The position numbers and the translations under genes were made by a program. Below, in pieces: positions 63,301-64,000 of a stretch of 64,000 nucleotides of DNA. The stretch comes from Cryomorpha sp963748925 (GTDB taxonomy: Bacteria > Bacteroidota > Bacteroidia > Flavobacteriales_D > Cryomorphaceae). A model generated the notes under the pieces. That model saw nothing but the letters and a program-made list of their open reading frames with translations, ran no database searches and was not told where the DNA came from. The DNA lies in NCBI GenBank assembly GCA_963748925.1, contig CAVVKG010000009.1:923282-987281 (forward strand), written 5' to 3'. The first letter of the stretch is position 1. The number at the start of each line of letters is the position of its first letter.

Positions 63301-63448
63301 GGACGAAGCCAAAGCTAAGCTTGGCGAAATAGATGCCGCAGAGCAAAAATCGATTAATGCCGGAGATACCATTCCCGATGCCGATTCTCTTGACTATGAG
63401 GAGGATTACCGCGAGCTTATTGATGAAAATAACAGACAGAAAAAATGA
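60332..63448 (+). CDS. Large exported TPR-repeat protein
   Basis: A 1038-residue periplasmic or outer-membrane-associated scaffold. The ATG at 60332 yields a clean signal peptide (MLKIRPAVWLPIFILFFG, ending LLAQQ); the frame continues upstream to 60209 but that part lacks signal character and covers the promoter. Nearly the whole mature chain is TPR helices, more than twenty units (for example ADYWVGDLYYREGEYEKAIAAY, NIGYCAFKDGDYANSLQAFRKF, LAVVAKFQLGDSYFML-like). The acidic tail ends DYEEDYRELIDENN. TPR proteins of this kind bind partner proteins during outer-membrane assembly or gliding/secretion; the partner here is unknown, but the next gene (overlapping ATGA) encodes an outer-membrane-type protein and is the obvious candidate. 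Confidence 0.85.
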   Translation: MLKIRPAVWLPIFILFFGSNLLLAQQTEAERNPDLKYYESMEWMRHNQFEAARKGFADYLKQNTDDHSELHINAAYYKAACSMELFHKDSEFLMEQFILKHPESTWVHSATLDLGNYNFNRRDYDDALYWLNRLDERDLSSIQKEEVVFKKGFSAFQLEKYEEAKADFYKLKDSEGAYHGPTNYYYGHIAYTEGNYQTALTSLDKAADDPNFAPVVPYYKAQIYHFQEKYDELIAYATPLLDAEEPVRVEEIAHLVGNAHFQKQEYALALPFLEMYAERTYNLSPEDAYQIAYAYYRAGEYRKSIDRFATATKAEDPNLSQIATYQMADAYVQLGEKKYAQNAFKVASQMDADREITEDALFNYAKLAYELSYDPFHEAIQAFESYLTKYPSSTRKDEAYEFLLKVHLSTKNYTAAINALDEMKSLDITDRTHYQECAYNLAISDVIAKKSDQAFANFKLSKKYPENPKLVALADYWVGDLYYREGEYEKAIAAYKAYLANTSAYQTKYYNTANYNIGYCAFKDGDYANSLQAFRKFVSGSNVDEKRKNDAYLRIGDLNLVRKEYGSAVENYQKALDLNVSNGDYALLQIAEAYGYQDDFAKKAEMLNKLFDEHPETTLAAVAKFQLGDSYFMLNQLDKSLTAFNSVINDYPQSPYRKKALLKRGLVQYRQGNYDGAIASYKLVVADYGVDSESNEAIATLKNIYLDLGKVDDYSDWLKEIPDYEVSPSEIDSLSYQAAENLVADGDCDKAIPAFEKYLAQYPNGLFVLNANYYLSECAYRKNDFDKALKGFEYVASRPTSQFSEPAIQGAATVRFNRKEYKEALVLYKKLEEVASFATNILEAKVGQMRSAYQLGLYDEALTAADEVIKDPNGSEDLLTEARMLKARIYFTNENYAEAKPIFVQLAKKANSKEGAEAKYRLGQIAFEQNDLDESEKQIFELAKDFAGFDFWKIKGFILLADVYVARQDYFQARATLQSVIDNVQDQKFVDEAKAKLGEIDAAEQKSINAGDTIPDADSLDYEEDYRELIDENNRQKK

Positions 63449-64000
63449 GAAAGCCAATAATAAATATATTTTTAGTTCTTTTTGTCCTCGCCTTAATCCC
63501 GATGGCAATGAAGGCACAAGGCGGTGATGGAGAGACTTTTGATCAAACTCAAATTATTACCGGCGATAGAACGCTTACCGTGCAGAAGGCTTTTAAAATT
63601 TCTGAAATGCCTTCAGTAGTTGATATTCCTGTCAAAATGGGTGATTTGTCCTATCAAATGATTCCTAAACGACCGGCAACAGAAATTATGCTGGAACCTA
63701 TTGAGCCTGCCAAAGTTAAAGTGCGTGAACCTCTTGAAAAACTCTACAATGGTTTTGTAAAGGCCGGAGCAGGTACTTTTGCCACCGCTTATGCCGAAGC
63801 ATTTTATACCAGTGATCGCGATCGTGACATGTCTTATGGAATCCATGCCAAGCACTTTTCTGCCAATGACGGGGTCAATCAACCCGTAGCTTTTAGTGGG
63901 TTTAGCGAATCGAAATTAGACCTTTGGGGAAAGAAAGTAATGAAGAAACACAGCCTCGAAACCGGCTTGGGCTACGCGCTTAATGGATATCATTATTATG
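63445..64000 (+). CDS. Outer-membrane beta-barrel-type protein, 3' end outside the window
   Basis: The visible 185 codons encode a signal peptide (MRKPIINIFLVLFVLALIP, ending MKAQ), a short region TLTVQKAFKISEMPSVVD, a Pro-rich segment EPIEPAKVKVREPLEKLY and then alternating beta-strands (GTFATAYAEAFYTSDRD, MSYGIHAKHFSAN, SLETGLGYALNGYHYY) that read as the start of a barrel. The start codon overlaps the stop of the TPR gene (ATGA), so the two are translationally coupled and probably function together. It resembles plug-less TonB-receptor-like barrels of Bacteroidota, but the family cannot be settled from the fragment. Confidence 0.7.
   Translation, partial: MRKPIINIFLVLFVLALIPMAMKAQGGDGETFDQTQIITGDRTLTVQKAFKISEMPSVVDIPVKMGDLSYQMIPKRPATEIMLEPIEPAKVKVREPLEKLYNGFVKAGAGTFATAYAEAFYTSDRDRDMSYGIHAKHFSANDGVNQPVAFSGFSESKLDLWGKKVMKKHSLETGLGYALNGYHYY

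Overview
The window is about 64 kb of chromosome from a member of the Bacteroidota, most likely the Flavobacteriales (a Cryomorphaceae/Schleiferiaceae-type marine lineage is my guess; the genus cannot be read from the sequence). Evidence: start sites preceded by the Bacteroidota -7 box TAnnTTTG rather than strong Shine-Dalgarno sequences, three proteins with type IX secretion (T9SS) C-terminal sorting domains, a TonB receptor with a carboxypeptidase-like N-domain, a fused IcmF mutase, and families largely confined to the phylum (DUF5606, DUF983, DUF6438, standalone HsdR_N beside holA). No rRNA, tRNA, CRISPR array, prophage or defence island was seen; the only mobile element is one IS110-family insertion sequence.

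Layout. 0-3 kb: cell-envelope lipoproteins, an isoaspartyl peptidase/asparaginase and a VTT membrane protein. 3.07-3.76 kb: a non-coding repeat cluster. 3.8-7.2 kb: icmF, broken by a one-base insertion. 7.3-11.2 kb: two T9SS cargo proteins (one with five almost identical 85-residue repeats, one delta-60 repeat protein) plus a tiny coiled-coil protein. 11.4-18.3 kb: TPR/LuxR-type membrane regulator, pirin, DNA glycosylase, glycogen phosphorylase, membrane SpoIIE phosphatase. 18.5-22.6 kb: glycosyltransferase-like protein and a Wzm/Wzt polysaccharide ABC exporter. 22.7-32 kb: housekeeping (pcrA, lysA, MacB-like permease, aconitase, a beta-barrel protein, hemE). 32-36.3 kb: two OmpA-family paralogues separated by the IS110 element. 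36.3-52.7 kb: UMF1-type MFS transporter, lhgO, an MsbA-like exporter, purB, yidC, pyrG, a TonB receptor, holA, amn. 52.8-64 kb: HsdR_N protein, T9SS subtilase, DUF5606, murB, two GT4 glycosyltransferases, an FtsE-like ATPase, a 1038-residue TPR protein and the start of a beta-barrel-type envelope protein cut by the window edge.

How the parts fit: much of the window serves the envelope (T9SS cargo, OmpA proteins, polysaccharide export, murB, yidC, FtsE) and central metabolism (aconitase, glycogen phosphorylase, IcmF, lhgO).

Two things stand out. First, seven single-base indels break five genes, all in the left 31 kb, and in two genes an insertion and a deletion cancel so that start and stop are again in frame; sequencing or assembly error is the simplest reading, but read-level evidence is needed. 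Second, the leader of the IS110 transposase holds a 15-bp stem whose wobble pairs work only in RNA of the transposase-sense strand, a candidate IS110 bridge RNA. This is the best candidate for a little-described functional element here.
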